From Ectobacillus funiculus (GTDB lineage Bacteria > Bacillota > Bacilli > Bacillales > Bacillaceae_G): DNA of 64,000 nt. The notes beneath the pieces were generated by a model. It did no database searches. It worked only from the letters and a program-made list of their open reading frames with translations, and was not told the DNA's origin. Made by a program: the position numbers and the translations under genes. Where the stretch lies: assembly GCF_042429435.1 (NCBI RefSeq), contig NZ_JBHMAF010000086.1, one strand, 5' to 3'. Each line of letters begins with the position of its first letter. The first letter of the stretch is position 1. Shown piece by piece: positions 34,687 to 43,606 of the stretch.

Positions 34687-35412
34687 CTACAAGACAAAGG
34701 TTTTCATCACATAATATCCCGCATATAAAGCCTGCCCGAAAAACACTGCTCCCCACACCGCAGCTGAAATAAACGTAGCCTCCGCCAAGCTCGTCGCATC
34801 CCCTGCCTCATATCGATTGGTTACACTTAGCTTGCAAATTGTCCACGCTGATGTAATAGAGTCTACAAGCACTACAACGGAGAAGAAAATGCTCACATGA
34901 AGAATGAGTACTGTATATTGTTTATAGACAATATATCCAATTACCAGCAAGAAACTAACTGCCCAAAGAAATCCATATAAGTTCCGAACCCAAAACAAAG
35001 AAGAGACTGCTGTAATACCAAGAAAAATAAGCAAAATTGTCTGATAGTCGCCCTGTTGCAGCAAATAAAACAAGCCAACCGCTGCTGCGGAGGAACCAGT
35101 ATAGCCTGCATACGCAACTAACGCTCGTATCGTGCGAGATCTTTTCGTTCTTGTGATAGCTAAACCGCTCGTATCCCGATGCAGCGTAATTTTATGCACC
35201 TTCCCGCCTGTTACGATTGCCATCAAACCATGAGATAATTCATGTATTAACGTATTAGCTAATGCTGCAAATGTTTCTGCTTTTCGCACAATCCGATACA
35301 CTGTTAACAGCCCCCCTGTTCTTGCTTCAGGAAAGCTAAACAAAATGGGCAAGGCAATAAATACAAATATTACAAGCGCCATGTATGTATAAATCAAATA
35401 AATATTTGGCAT
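34687..35412 (-). CDS. M50-family membrane metalloprotease
   Basis: 241 aa with several membrane segments. Zinc motif HELSH (57-61) inside LANTLIHELSHGLMAIVTGGKV, typical of M50B site-2-protease-like proteins; a later NRYEAGDATSLAE segment could carry the third ligand. The ATG at 35412 follows AAGGGGAG; an extension to 35445 is not needed. Substrate unknown; single gene. Confidence 0.78.
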   Translation of the reverse strand: MPNIYLIYTYMALVIFVFIALPILFSFPEARTGGLLTVYRIVRKAETFAALANTLIHELSHGLMAIVTGGKVHKITLHRDTSGLAITRTKRSRTIRALVAYAGYTGSSAAAVGLFYLLQQGDYQTILLIFLGITAVSSLFWVRNLYGFLWAVSFLLVIGYIVYKQYTVLILHVSIFFSVVVLVDSITSAWTICKLSVTNRYEAGDATSLAEATFISAAVWGAVFFGQALYAGYYVMKTFVL

Positions 35413-35593
35413 AATTGCTCCCCTTACCTTCGTGTCATCTTTCATAGTATACCATGCTTTCTTTCCCTTTCAGCAATCTGGACAGAGCCAGCCAAATTCC
35501 ACCATACATTCACCTGTGTAAAGTTTGATTCCATGCATTGAAATCTCTTACCTGACTTTGGTACAATCTGTACAGGAAAGACAGGTGATAGCA

Positions 35594-37015
35594 TTGGTAC
35601 AAACTTCCGCATTAATCAGCGAAGTTATTGATCGAATTTCAAGATTGAATATTCTTTCTGTCTATGAAAAATATATGAAACAGGATTTAGAGGATGCCAT
35701 CCTCTCGATTTACGAAGAAAAATACCATGATAAAGACATCAAGGATGCACTTCGCATTATTAAACGTAACTCCCTAAACCGGACAAAGCGGCGCTGGGTA
35801 AACAGTACAATACAGGATTACGAAAACAAGAAAAAAGGCCGCAAAGAGCTAGCAGAAGAATATGATTTGCTCGAAGCGTATTATACGAAATACGGAGAAA
35901 AAGCCTTTAAGCAGCAATTCCACAGCTTTTCCTCCCCCACTGAGGTCATTGCATCTAGAATAGAAGAAATTACGCAGTGGAGTGAAGACGATTCACAGTT
36001 CTTATCAGACTATCGTTATATTCACGCAAAAACACGTTCGCAAGTTGAAAAAGCATTACACGCAGACATTGCCGTCATTCTCGGGATCACGCTAACGGAC
36101 AACTCCTTTCCACTTCTAGATGAGCTCATTATTGAAAGTCCGTTTAGTACAGTCGAGCACCCTTTCTTTTCGAACACACGCGGCAAGGTGCAGCTTAATC
36201 AACCGATGCTTGAACGCGAAGGCAAGCATTACTTTCAAAGCTACTACGACCTTGGCGATGGCACAGACTATCAATTTCTTATTGAAAAGGAATATGTTGA
36301 AGAGCATGGCAACAAGGTAAGCGATTTAGACCGTCTGGATTATAAAATTTTTCTTGAAGTCATGAGCAACCGTGATGAGCGCTTTGCATCTCGTAAAATT
36401 ATTGAAATTAAAATCGGTGATCTTGTCAAAAATCTATATAAAACCGATGGCACGAAAAACTATAAAATCGTAGAAGAGCGCATTACAAAAATGAAACATT
36501 TCAGCATGACAAAGCGGCAGGATGATGATATTGTATCCTATGGCATTTTTGACTTTGTCCGCATCTACACACAGCCAAACGGTACGCGCGTGGCAGAAAT
36601 CCATGTTAATGAAGTAATTTATCACGATTATATTCAAAAACAAACGATCCGCATGTATAAGAAAAAGGTTGAAAATCTAAGCCTGGATTCTTCCTATCAT
36701 CTGCTGTTTGCACTGCAAAAGGAACGGCTGTATTGCTATGAGTCGAAATCATCGTATCAGGTAAAACTCAATTATATCTACTTCGCCACAAAAATCCGTT
36801 TTAAAAAGCGACGAAAATCAGAAAACTTAAAAGAAGTCGAAGAGGCACTAGAGGAGCTCATTTCCCAAAAAATTGTTGTTCAATCCTACCGCCGTATGGG
36901 CGAAGTATTTTGGGTTACCTTTATTCCGCTTGAAGAAAAGGAAGTGCGGGATCTGCTAGAAGGAAAATACGAGTATATGCCAATCGAATACTCGAATTAT
37001 GATGCACTAACTTAA
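35594..37015 (+). CDS. replication-initiator-like protein (tandem winged helix), 473 aa
   Basis: N-terminal acidic/basic helical region (about 1-160; KYHDKDIKDALRIIKRNSLNRTKRRWV), then two winged-helix-like parts: KIFLEVMSNRDERFASRKIIEIKIGDLVKNL...NYKIVEERITKM (about 255-310) and a second beginning SSYHLLFALQKERLY (about 375-450), which together resemble plasmid Rep proteins of the Rep_3/RepB class. Assignment is by pattern, not alignment. The TTG at 35594 follows AGGTG; a GTG at 35585 and a TTG at 35525 are alternatives. It lies 19 bp before nfrA1 and 1.1 kb before the iteron array. Confidence 0.45.
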   Translation: MVQTSALISEVIDRISRLNILSVYEKYMKQDLEDAILSIYEEKYHDKDIKDALRIIKRNSLNRTKRRWVNSTIQDYENKKKGRKELAEEYDLLEAYYTKYGEKAFKQQFHSFSSPTEVIASRIEEITQWSEDDSQFLSDYRYIHAKTRSQVEKALHADIAVILGITLTDNSFPLLDELIIESPFSTVEHPFFSNTRGKVQLNQPMLEREGKHYFQSYYDLGDGTDYQFLIEKEYVEEHGNKVSDLDRLDYKIFLEVMSNRDERFASRKIIEIKIGDLVKNLYKTDGTKNYKIVEERITKMKHFSMTKRQDDDIVSYGIFDFVRIYTQPNGTRVAEIHVNEVIYHDYIQKQTIRMYKKKVENLSLDSSYHLLFALQKERLYCYESKSSYQVKLNYIYFATKIRFKKRRKSENLKEVEEALEELISQKIVVQSYRRMGEVFWVTFIPLEEKEVRDLLEGKYEYMPIEYSNYDALT

Positions 37016-37034
37016 ACGGAGGGATACATGAAGA

Positions 37035-37784
37035 ATGAACGAGGTTATTGAACTGCTGCTACAGCATCGATCCATTCGAAAATATGAAGACCGACCGCTA
37101 TCTGATGAGCAAATCCGATTCATTGTGGAAAGCGCACAAGCGGCATCAACATCCAGCTATATGCAAGCGTACTCGATTATCGGCGTACGCAATAAAGAAA
37201 AAAAGCAACGGCTTGCTGAACTTTCCGGGCATCAGCCTTATGTAGAAGCAAATGGTCATTTTTTCATCTTTTGCGCAGATTTCTATCGCCACACTGTTAT
37301 TGCCGAAATGGAAGAAGCAAATATGACCGATTCTCTCGAGAGCACGGAGAAATTTATGGTCGCTGTCATCGATGCGGCGCTCGCGGCACAAAATGCGGCT
37401 GTTGCTGCTGAATCGATGGGTCTTGGCATTTGCTATATTGGCGGCTTACGCAACAACCTAGAAGAAGTAGCAAAGCTGCTAAACACACCAAAGTACGTCA
37501 TTCCGCTCTTTGGCATGACAGTCGGCTATCCTGTTCATGAACCAGGTAAAAAGCCTCGCCTGCCGCTAGCGCATATCTATCATGAAGATGCCTACAATCA
37601 AGATGAAGAAACATACAAAAAGCAGCTGCAGCAATACAATCAAACCATTAAACACTACTACACAGAAAGAACAGGCGGTGCACGAACAGACACGTGGACT
37701 GGACAAATGGCGCAAGCTCTTTCACAACCGACGAGAATGTATATGAAAAAGTTTGTGGAGCAGCAAGGGATGAATAAAAGGTAA
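37035..37784 (+). CDS. nfrA1: NADPH-dependent FMN/nitro reductase, NfrA1-type
   Basis: Oxygen-insensitive nitroreductase of the NfsA/NfrA group, 249 aa. FMN-binding N-terminus HRSIRKYEDRPL, SSYMQAYSIIGV, and the domain IGGLRNNLEEVAKLL...PLFGMTVGYPVHEPGKKPRLP. AGGGATACATGAAG before the ATG. Its stop codon TAA forms the start of a repeat copy. Probably co-transcribed with the Rep-like gene upstream. Confidence 0.92.
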   Translation: MNEVIELLLQHRSIRKYEDRPLSDEQIRFIVESAQAASTSSYMQAYSIIGVRNKEKKQRLAELSGHQPYVEANGHFFIFCADFYRHTVIAEMEEANMTDSLESTEKFMVAVIDAALAAQNAAVAAESMGLGICYIGGLRNNLEEVAKLLNTPKYVIPLFGMTVGYPVHEPGKKPRLPLAHIYHEDAYNQDEETYKKQLQQYNQTIKHYYTERTGGARTDTWTGQMAQALSQPTRMYMKKFVEQQGMNKR

Positions 37785-37918
37785 AGAAAACTCGCCGATT
37801 GGCGAGCCCTGCCCTTGGGCGAAGACAGAGACGTAGCCCTACTTATACTTTATTCCTAAAATTTCTCGCTACGTCGAGTTGGCTTCCGGCTAGAAATTTA
37901 TACTGTCTTAAAGTGTAA
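37782..37918 (+). repeat. dispersed repeat, copy 14 (fused to the nfrA1 stop codon)
   Basis: Close to consensus. The first TAA is the nfrA1 stop codon. Hairpin CTCGCC-gatt-GGCGAG, then GCCC-tt-GGGC, GACGTAG pairing with CTACGTC, and GTCTTAAAGTGT at the end. Confidence 0.9.
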
Positions 37919-37925
37919 TGGAAGA

Positions 37926-37948
37926 GCCACCTAAATAGGTGGTTTTTT
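37926..37948 (+). terminator. nfrA1 terminator
   Basis: CCACCT-aaat-AGGTGG followed by TTTTTT. Confidence 0.8.
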
Positions 37949-38019
37949 CATATCGCTTATCTTTCTGAAGCACATTTCGTAAATCAATCATGCAATCATC
38001 AAATATGCATACCTATCAT

Positions 38020-38052
38020 ACGTACCTTATTGACGAAAAGGTACGTCTTTTA
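38020..38052. terminator. hairpin next to the iteron array
   Basis: ACGTACCTT-attgacgaa-AAGGTACGT followed by CTTTT. It may be a terminator or part of the origin-like structure; it carries the same GTAC core as the iterons. Confidence 0.5.
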
Positions 38053-38112
38053 GCCGTACATCGCCATTGCTTCATACACAGAATCAACATTCTCGTATGC
38101 TAATTCAACTTT

Positions 38113-38290
38113 TGAACCATTTCTCCGTACTAACTCGTCAAAAAGTGAACCATTTCTCCGTACGATCTTGCAAAAAAAGTGAACCATTTCTCCGTACTTG
38201 CTCTAAAAAATGAACCAGACTTCCGTACTTTTCATAAAAAGTGAACATTGCTTCCGTACCTTTTTGACATAGTGAACAATACCTCCGTAC
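38113..38290 (+). repeat. iteron cluster 1 (six 18-bp direct repeats)
   Basis: Copies of TGAACCATTTCTCCGTAC at 38113, 38146, 38180 (identical), then variants at 38211, 38242 and 38273 keeping TGAAC and CCGTAC. Spacing is 31-34 bp, about three helical turns, as in iteron-type origins. All same orientation. Confidence 0.85.
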
Positions 38291-38408
38291 TTTTTCGACA
38301 ATAGGCACGAAATGGTTATATTTTCTACGTAAATCCCTGTTTTTCCTCATTTTTTCGCATTTTAATTATGAATATTTTGTGACTAAAATAGCAGCATTCT
38401 CGATAATT
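38291..38408. other. AT-rich gap inside the iteron array
   Basis: 118 bp with long T/A stretches (TTATATTTTCTACG, TTTTTTCGCATTTTAATTATG) between iteron clusters. Could serve as a DNA-unwinding element if the locus is an origin. No DnaA box matching TTATCCACA seen. Confidence 0.4.
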
Positions 38409-38746
38409 TGAACCATTTCTCCGTACGAATTATGCTAACTTCGACAAAACTAACAGCAGGCTTCACAAATGAACCACACCTCCGTACTATTTTGTCATTC
38501 CCCTTGCTTTTTCCCTATCAAACCCGCATCGTGCCTACGTTTCTGTTACATAACAATGCTGCACAAAACAGGTATAATCAAAAGAAAATAGATGCAATAT
38601 CATCATTTTTGAACCAAAAACCCGTACTCATTTGTACAAACCCTTTGTCACAAATAACATTGAACCATTCCTCCGTACTAATATGACACCATTAAAAAAC
38701 GTTGATATATCAGGCTTTTAAAGAGAAGTGAACCATTTTCCCGTAC
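38409..38746 (+). repeat. iteron cluster 2 (five 18-bp direct repeats)
   Basis: Copies at 38409 (identical to consensus), 38470, 38610, 38661 and 38729, all same orientation, spaced 51-140 bp apart. The last ends 11 bp before the -35 box of the downstream gene. A degenerate twelfth (ACCATTCTCCCCCCTAC, 38764-38780) fills the promoter spacer. Confidence 0.82.
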
Positions 38747-38757
38747 TGTTATGTCGT

Positions 38758-38786
38758 TTTACAACCATTCTCCCCCCTACTATACT
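38758..38786 (+). promoter_or_regulatory. sigma-A promoter of the iteron-associated gene
   Basis: -35 TTTACA (38758-38763), 17-bp spacer, -10 TATACT (38781-38786), 30 bp before the ATG. The spacer resembles an iteron half, suggesting autoregulation. Confidence 0.6.
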
Positions 38787-38817
38787 GTAAAAAGGAAAAT
38801 AGAAGGGAGGGCTACAC

Positions 38818-39930
38818 ATGGAGCAAGGAAAGCTTATCTTAAAGCGCCATATTCTTGTGGCAAACAAGCTTCTCGCTGTAATGAGCGGCTTGAATAGGCA
38901 AACAAAGCAGAACGGGATATATACATACGAAAAGCATAACCTTGGCATTGGCGATGCATTTCTGTCTATCAAATGGACTGCTTCCCTTATGAAGCAGCTT
39001 CTTACGTATGCATCCAAATGTACAAGCGATGGTACAATTACACTTATCTCTGAACAAGAAATGGCATGCACAATGGGCTGCTCCGTGCGTACCATCCAAA
39101 ATAACAATATCCTGCTCGCAAATGCCGGCATCATTCAATGGGATAGACTATGGGGCGGATATATCGAAGTCTCTCTTTGCAATTATTTAGAGGATTTCCT
39201 TGATTTGCATACAAAGGAATCATCACAGGAAAAAGCTGAAGATTTCCAAGAAGATGAATACTATTCCAAAGGCGGCTACACGTCCATTACTGACGAAGTG
39301 ATGTACCTTCTGCTCGGCATCCGCAGCGTAAATGTACTGCGCCTCGCGTTGCGTGCACTCTATACATACGAAAAGGATGTAAATGTCAAAAAAGAAACAG
39401 AAGCCTTGCTCTCCTACAGCGAGATCAAGCATATTCTACCGCGTTATATCGGCTACAAACGGGCTATTCGCCAGCTGGCGGACAAGCTCAGCTCCATCTT
39501 CAAAATAGAACTATTTGAAAAAGAAGACTGTATTAAAACATTTATGGAAGAAAAGAATATGAAAAAATCCATCCTTGAGAAAGTAAAGGATGGGTTTATT
39601 CTGTCATGCGGCTTAATCGGCTCACGTGACAGCAAAAAGCAAAAAACAATCGAAAAAGCATATGCTGAGCACTTATTCACCCGCTTCCAGTCTTTCTTCC
39701 AAAGCTTTGGCCGCTATGAAATCGATAAGAAGCATATTCACAATCTTGCCCTTGAATTTGGAACAGACATGCTCGAAAAAGCACTGCAGCGTATTCAGCA
39801 CGATCTTCATGCCTTCACACTGCAAGGCTATGAAGCTGCCATGACGATTGTCCGTGAAATCGAAGCAGATGTAGCTGCCTATGTCCAAAAAATTGCCCGC
39901 GGGTACTACCAGGCAAAAATTTCCGCCTAA
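38818..39930 (+). CDS. iteron-associated winged-helix protein, putative replication initiator
   Basis: 370 aa, basic. Residues about 60-115 (SLMKQLLTYASKCTSDGTITLISEQEMACTMGCSVRTIQNNNILLANAGIIQWDR) read as a winged helix like the N-terminal domains of plasmid RepA and DnaD-type initiators. The middle (115-210) is acidic then helical; the C-terminal part (210-370) is helical with SRDSKKQKTIEKAYAEHLF. Strong AAGGGAGGG ribosome site. Its promoter is embedded in the iteron array, and its own terminator follows. I do not recognise a named family; binding of the iterons is inferred from position. It could instead be only a transcriptional autoregulator. Confidence 0.5.
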   Translation: MEQGKLILKRHILVANKLLAVMSGLNRQTKQNGIYTYEKHNLGIGDAFLSIKWTASLMKQLLTYASKCTSDGTITLISEQEMACTMGCSVRTIQNNNILLANAGIIQWDRLWGGYIEVSLCNYLEDFLDLHTKESSQEKAEDFQEDEYYSKGGYTSITDEVMYLLLGIRSVNVLRLALRALYTYEKDVNVKKETEALLSYSEIKHILPRYIGYKRAIRQLADKLSSIFKIELFEKEDCIKTFMEEKNMKKSILEKVKDGFILSCGLIGSRDSKKQKTIEKAYAEHLFTRFQSFFQSFGRYEIDKKHIHNLALEFGTDMLEKALQRIQHDLHAFTLQGYEAAMTIVREIEADVAAYVQKIARGYYQAKISA

Positions 39931-39949
39931 TGTACCCTTATTTTCTTAT

Positions 39950-39971
39950 GCCCTTTTTTAGGGCTTTTTTA
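39950..39971 (+). terminator. terminator of the iteron-associated gene
   Basis: GCCCT-tttttt-AGGGC followed by TTTTTT. Confidence 0.75.
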
Positions 39972-40418
39972 TTTATCTAAAAAAACTAGAAAGCCAACCA
40001 TTGACCGTTCCTCCCCCTCTCATCTTCCTTTCGTAGAAAAGTATACTTCATTGAGAATAATTTTCATTCATATGAAAAAAATCAAATTTCCCTTGAAGAA
40101 ATACAGTTTTCGATCATAAAAAAAAGAAAACTTCAGCAAAATATTTAATTTCTTAGCAAAATATATTGTGAACAAATGAAAAACACATTTTGGACAACTG
40201 CATAAAATTCGAGAGAAGAAACGGCTGAATTCCTTGGAGCTGTAGGAGTGAAGAAGGATAATGTTTTTACAATTTTTATAATAAGAGTAATAGAAATTCT
40301 AATGGAATAAGAATAGAAAGAAATCATTTATAAAAAAGACCTAGATAAACGAACTCTCTATTTTAAATACAGTTTTATTAGAAACCCTGCCGATATTTCA
40401 CAGATTTTATATACCAAA
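39972..40418. other. AT-rich stretch, no intact gene
   Basis: No frame with a ribosome site. A ~27-codon protein-like stretch at 40212-40310 (SREETAEFLGAVGVKKDNVFTIFIIR) may be the remnant of a decayed gene. Confidence 0.35.
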
Positions 40419-40448
40419 AAAATCTCAAGCTGTTTTACTTGAGATTTT
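40419..40448 (+). terminator. orphan terminator hairpin
   Basis: Perfect 11-bp stem AAAATCTCAAG-ctgtttta-CTTGAGATTTT with no intact gene upstream; it may mark a lost gene. Confidence 0.5.
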
Positions 40449-40608
40449 GATTTTGAAATAAGTTTTGATGTAAGTTCCCTATTAACAACAATAAATAGAC
40501 TTTCACTTTTTTAAACAAACAGTTTAATAATTTGGAACAAGACCACATATGTTAGTAATGAAGCGTCCGCTGTACAGCTAACCATTACATTCATAAGGGG
40601 GAACTCAC

Positions 40609-40965
40609 ATGCAATGGTATTTGAAGGTGTTAAAGAATTATGTAGGCTTTCAAGGAAGAGCAAGTCGTCAGGAATATTGGATGTTCGTCCTTGTTAATGT
40701 CATTATCTCTATTGTGCTTTCCATAATAGATACAATGGCAGATCTTTCGTCGGTGCTAACAGGAATCTATTCTTTACTCATTCTGCTGCCATCCTTAGCT
40801 GTCGGCGTTCGTAGACTGCATGATACGGGAAGAAGCGGCTGGTGGCTTCTAATCAGCCTAATCCCTCTTATCGGCAGTATCATTTTAATTGTATTTGCAT
40901 GCCAGGATAGCCAAGAGGGCGATAATCAATATGGACCAAATCCTAAACGCAGTGTAAGCTATTGA
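40609..40965 (+). CDS. DUF805 family membrane protein
   Basis: 118 aa with three to four hydrophobic segments; family hallmarks: N-terminal YVGFQGRASRQEYWMFVL, central VGVRRLHDTGRSGWW, C-terminal CQDSQEGDNQYGPNP. Function of DUF805 is unknown. AAGGGGGAA ribosome site. Confidence 0.88.
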   Translation: MQWYLKVLKNYVGFQGRASRQEYWMFVLVNVIISIVLSIIDTMADLSSVLTGIYSLLILLPSLAVGVRRLHDTGRSGWWLLISLIPLIGSIILIVFACQDSQEGDNQYGPNPKRSVSY

Positions 40966-40987
40966 ACTGATAAAATATAATACTTTA

Positions 40988-41012
40988 GAAAAACCGCCTA
41001 GAGCGGTTTTTC
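40988..41012 (+). terminator. DUF805 gene terminator
   Basis: Perfect stem GAAAAACCGC-ctaga-GCGGTTTTTC. Confidence 0.8.
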
Positions 41013-41103
41013 TGGTTTTCTTTGGGTCTTACAGATGGATTCTAATTTATTTCGTATGCCATTTATTATAAGAAACCTTACTCACACTAATTATGGGCTG
41101 TTG

Positions 41104-41160
41104 AATTCGCTACGTCGAATTCACCTCTAGCTGGAAGTTTATACTTTCTTACAGTATAAA
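41104..41160 (+). repeat. dispersed repeat, copy 15 (3' half)
   Basis: AATTCGCTACGTCGAATTC, TAGCTGGAAGTTTATACTTTCTTACAGT. The 5' half is missing. Confidence 0.75.
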
Positions 41161-41186
41161 AAAAACAGATCCTTTACAGATCTGCC
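41158..41186 (-). terminator. alr terminator overlapping the stop codon
   Basis: Minus strand CAGATC-tgtaaag-GATCTG then a run of eight T; the stop codon lies in the loop. Confidence 0.7.
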
Positions 41187-42322
41187 AGGTCATTACCATA
41201 CACATACACCCTAGGTACTCGTTTTCCTATTAAACAAACCACTTCATAATGAATCGTCCCCATGATATCCGCAATCGTGTCAATCGATTGAAAAGCATAA
41301 CCACTTCGTCCAAATAGCACTGCCTCCTCCCCTGGTTGGCACCCCAAAAGATGTGTTACGTCAATCATCATTTGGTCCATGCATATTCGTCCAGTTATCG
41401 GGGCAAAGGACTCCTGCACCAGCACGCCTCCCTGATTGGACAGTGAACGGGATACACCATCAGCATAGCCTATGGGAAGTGTGGCAATTTGTCGCTTCTC
41501 TTCATGTATGGATGTACATCCGTAACTGATTGGCTGCCAAGGCGGAACGGTTTTAACTGCAGCAATTTTCATTTTTAAGCTCATTGCTTGTTTAAGCTTG
41601 ATAGGATGTTCTCTTAACGATACATCCGGGCATAGTCCGTATAAGGCAATACCGATGCGCACCATGTCCAAATGCATTTCTGGAAATCGCATCGCGGCGG
41701 CACTGTTACAGCAATGCTTGAGCGGGATCTCGATGTTATGCTGCTTTAAGACTTCTATGATTTGTAAAAATGTATGAAACTGCTTGTATGTATACGATTT
41801 ATCTATAGCATCAGCATTTGCAAAATGAGTAAAAATTCCTTCAAGCTTAATAAACGGAGCTGAAACCGCCTTTTGTGCCAGCATAAGCGCCTCAGCCGCT
41901 GAGGTAACTCCAATTCTTGACATGCCTGTATCTACTTTTATATGCATACAGGCAGTTTGCTGCTGCATGGTGGATTGCTGAATTACTTCCTCCAGCACCT
42001 CATCATTAAAAACAGTGAGTGTGATATTCTCCGAAATTGCTGTGGCAACGGAACGAACCGGTGTATAGCCAAGCACTATAATGGGATGAGAAATACCCGC
42101 ACCCCTAAGTTGCAGCGCTTCATCTAGTATAGCCACACCAAGGTAGCCGGCTCCTGCCCGGATCGCCGCCTTAGCAACCTCGATTGCGCCATGGCCGTAG
42201 CCATCTGCCTTGACCACAGCCATTAGCTTTGTATGCTTTTGTACGAATTCCCGAAATTGCGTAATATTTTCTTCGATATCACAAAGCGAAATCTCTGCCC
42301 ATGTATCACGATAGCTATTCAT
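41174..42322 (-). CDS. alr: alanine racemase
   Basis: PLP enzyme interconverting L- and D-alanine. 382 aa from the ATG at 42322 (AGGGGGG upstream). PLP-lysine Lys38 in AVVKADGYGHG; KVDTGMSRIG; FTHFANAD; SYGCTSIHEEKRQIATLPIGYADGVSR; GRICMDQ with ITGRICMDQMMIDV. Second gene of ald-alr, 48 bp after ald. It may be the second, catabolic or spore-associated alanine racemase rather than the only one; B. subtilis has two. Confidence 0.93.
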   Translation of the reverse strand: MNSYRDTWAEISLCDIEENITQFREFVQKHTKLMAVVKADGYGHGAIEVAKAAIRAGAGYLGVAILDEALQLRGAGISHPIIVLGYTPVRSVATAISENITLTVFNDEVLEEVIQQSTMQQQTACMHIKVDTGMSRIGVTSAAEALMLAQKAVSAPFIKLEGIFTHFANADAIDKSYTYKQFHTFLQIIEVLKQHNIEIPLKHCCNSAAAMRFPEMHLDMVRIGIALYGLCPDVSLREHPIKLKQAMSLKMKIAAVKTVPPWQPISYGCTSIHEEKRQIATLPIGYADGVSRSLSNQGGVLVQESFAPITGRICMDQMMIDVTHLLGCQPGEEAVLFGRSGYAFQSIDTIADIMGTIHYEVVCLIGKRVPRVYVYGNDLADL

Positions 42323-42370
42323 ACATATCCCCCTATAGATAAACAGCCCCCTCACAGAGGGAGCTGCCAT

Positions 42371-43504
42371 TTATGCGAATGTTACTTCCTTTTCAAACGC
42401 TCTCTCAGCTGGTACATATTCATAGCCAAGATCTCTCGCAACTGCTTCATACGTAATCTCTCCATTTGCCACGTTCAAACCAAGCTTTAACGCAGGGTTT
42501 TCTGCAATAGCCTTATATACGCCTTTGTTTGCGATTTGCAGTGCATACGGGACTGTAACGTTTGTTAATGCAAGCGTTGATGTTCTTGGTACTGCTCCTG
42601 GCATATTTGCAACAGAATAGTGTACTACACCATATTTTTCGAAGGTCGGATTGTCATGCGTTGTTACATGATCACACGTTTCCACAACACCGCCCTGGTC
42701 AATCGCAACGTCGACAATCACAGATCCCGGCTTCATCGTTTGTACCATTTCTTCTGTTACAAGCTTCGGAGCCTTAGCGCCGGGAATTAATACAGCGCTA
42801 ACGAGAAGATCGGCTTCCTTCACTGCTTCAGCAATATTTAACGGATTAGACATTAACGTTTTCACATTTGTTCCAAAAATATCATCCAATTGACGAAGAC
42901 GATCTGCACTTACATCAACAATTGTAACATCTGCCCCAATACCGATTGCTATTTTCGCTGCATTCGTACCAACGATGCCACCGCCAATAATCACAACTTT
43001 GCCGCGCTTTACGCCTGGTACGCCTGCAAGTAAAATACCTTGCCCGCCATTTGACTTTTGCAAAAATTGTGCCCCAATTTGAACAGACATACGGCCTGCT
43101 ACTTCACTCATCGGCGTGAGAAGCGGAAGGGTGCGGTTTACTGCTACCGTTTCATATGCAATTGCGGTTACGCCGCTATCTTTTAATGCCTGCGCCAATG
43201 ATGGCTCTGCCGCTAGGTGCAAATAAGTAAATAAAATCAGCCCCGGACGGAAGTAGCCGTACTCACTTTGGAGCGGTTCTTTTACCTTCATAATCATTTG
43301 TGACTTCTCCCAAACATCAGCTGCGCTCTCCAGCATCGTCGCACCTGCATTTGTATAATCCTTGTTCGTAAAGCCGCTTCCTGCTCCGGCATTTTGTTCA
43401 ATTAGTACGGTATGACCTGCGTTTACGAATGAAAGCACTCCTGCTGGTGTAAGTGCCACACGGTTTTCATTGTTTTTGATTTCCTTAGGTACCCCAATAA
43501 TCAT
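42371..43504 (-). CDS. ald: alanine dehydrogenase
   Basis: NAD-dependent oxidative deamination of L-alanine to pyruvate and ammonia, needed for alanine use and sporulation. 377 aa. MIIGVPKEIKNNENRVALTPAGV, catalytic His/Lys region VKEPLQSEYGYF and TYLHLA, NAD motif VIIGGGIVGTNAAKIA. AGGGGGAAAG before the ATG. Followed by alr and preceded by a PucR-type regulator like AdeR, its known activator in B. subtilis. Confidence 0.95.
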   Translation of the reverse strand: MIIGVPKEIKNNENRVALTPAGVLSFVNAGHTVLIEQNAGAGSGFTNKDYTNAGATMLESAADVWEKSQMIMKVKEPLQSEYGYFRPGLILFTYLHLAAEPSLAQALKDSGVTAIAYETVAVNRTLPLLTPMSEVAGRMSVQIGAQFLQKSNGGQGILLAGVPGVKRGKVVIIGGGIVGTNAAKIAIGIGADVTIVDVSADRLRQLDDIFGTNVKTLMSNPLNIAEAVKEADLLVSAVLIPGAKAPKLVTEEMVQTMKPGSVIVDVAIDQGGVVETCDHVTTHDNPTFEKYGVVHYSVANMPGAVPRTSTLALTNVTVPYALQIANKGVYKAIAENPALKLGLNVANGEITYEAVARDLGYEYVPAERAFEKEVTFA

Positions 43505-43606
43505 ATAACTTTCCCCCTTAACAACTTTGTAGCCTCAGTATAAAACGTTTCCAAAGGTTTTGCCTTGTGGCGAAAGGAGAAAAAGAAAGGCTGCTTTTGG
43601 GGAAAA

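Noticed and set aside
38138..38350. 70-aa minus-strand frame across the iteron cluster
   Set aside because: It is only the translation of the repeated DNA; no ribosome site, and its internal sequence repeats with the iterons.
38113..38746. Possible CRISPR array
   Set aside because: Repeats are 18 bp, degenerate and unevenly spaced, spacers are not uniform and no cas genes are present.
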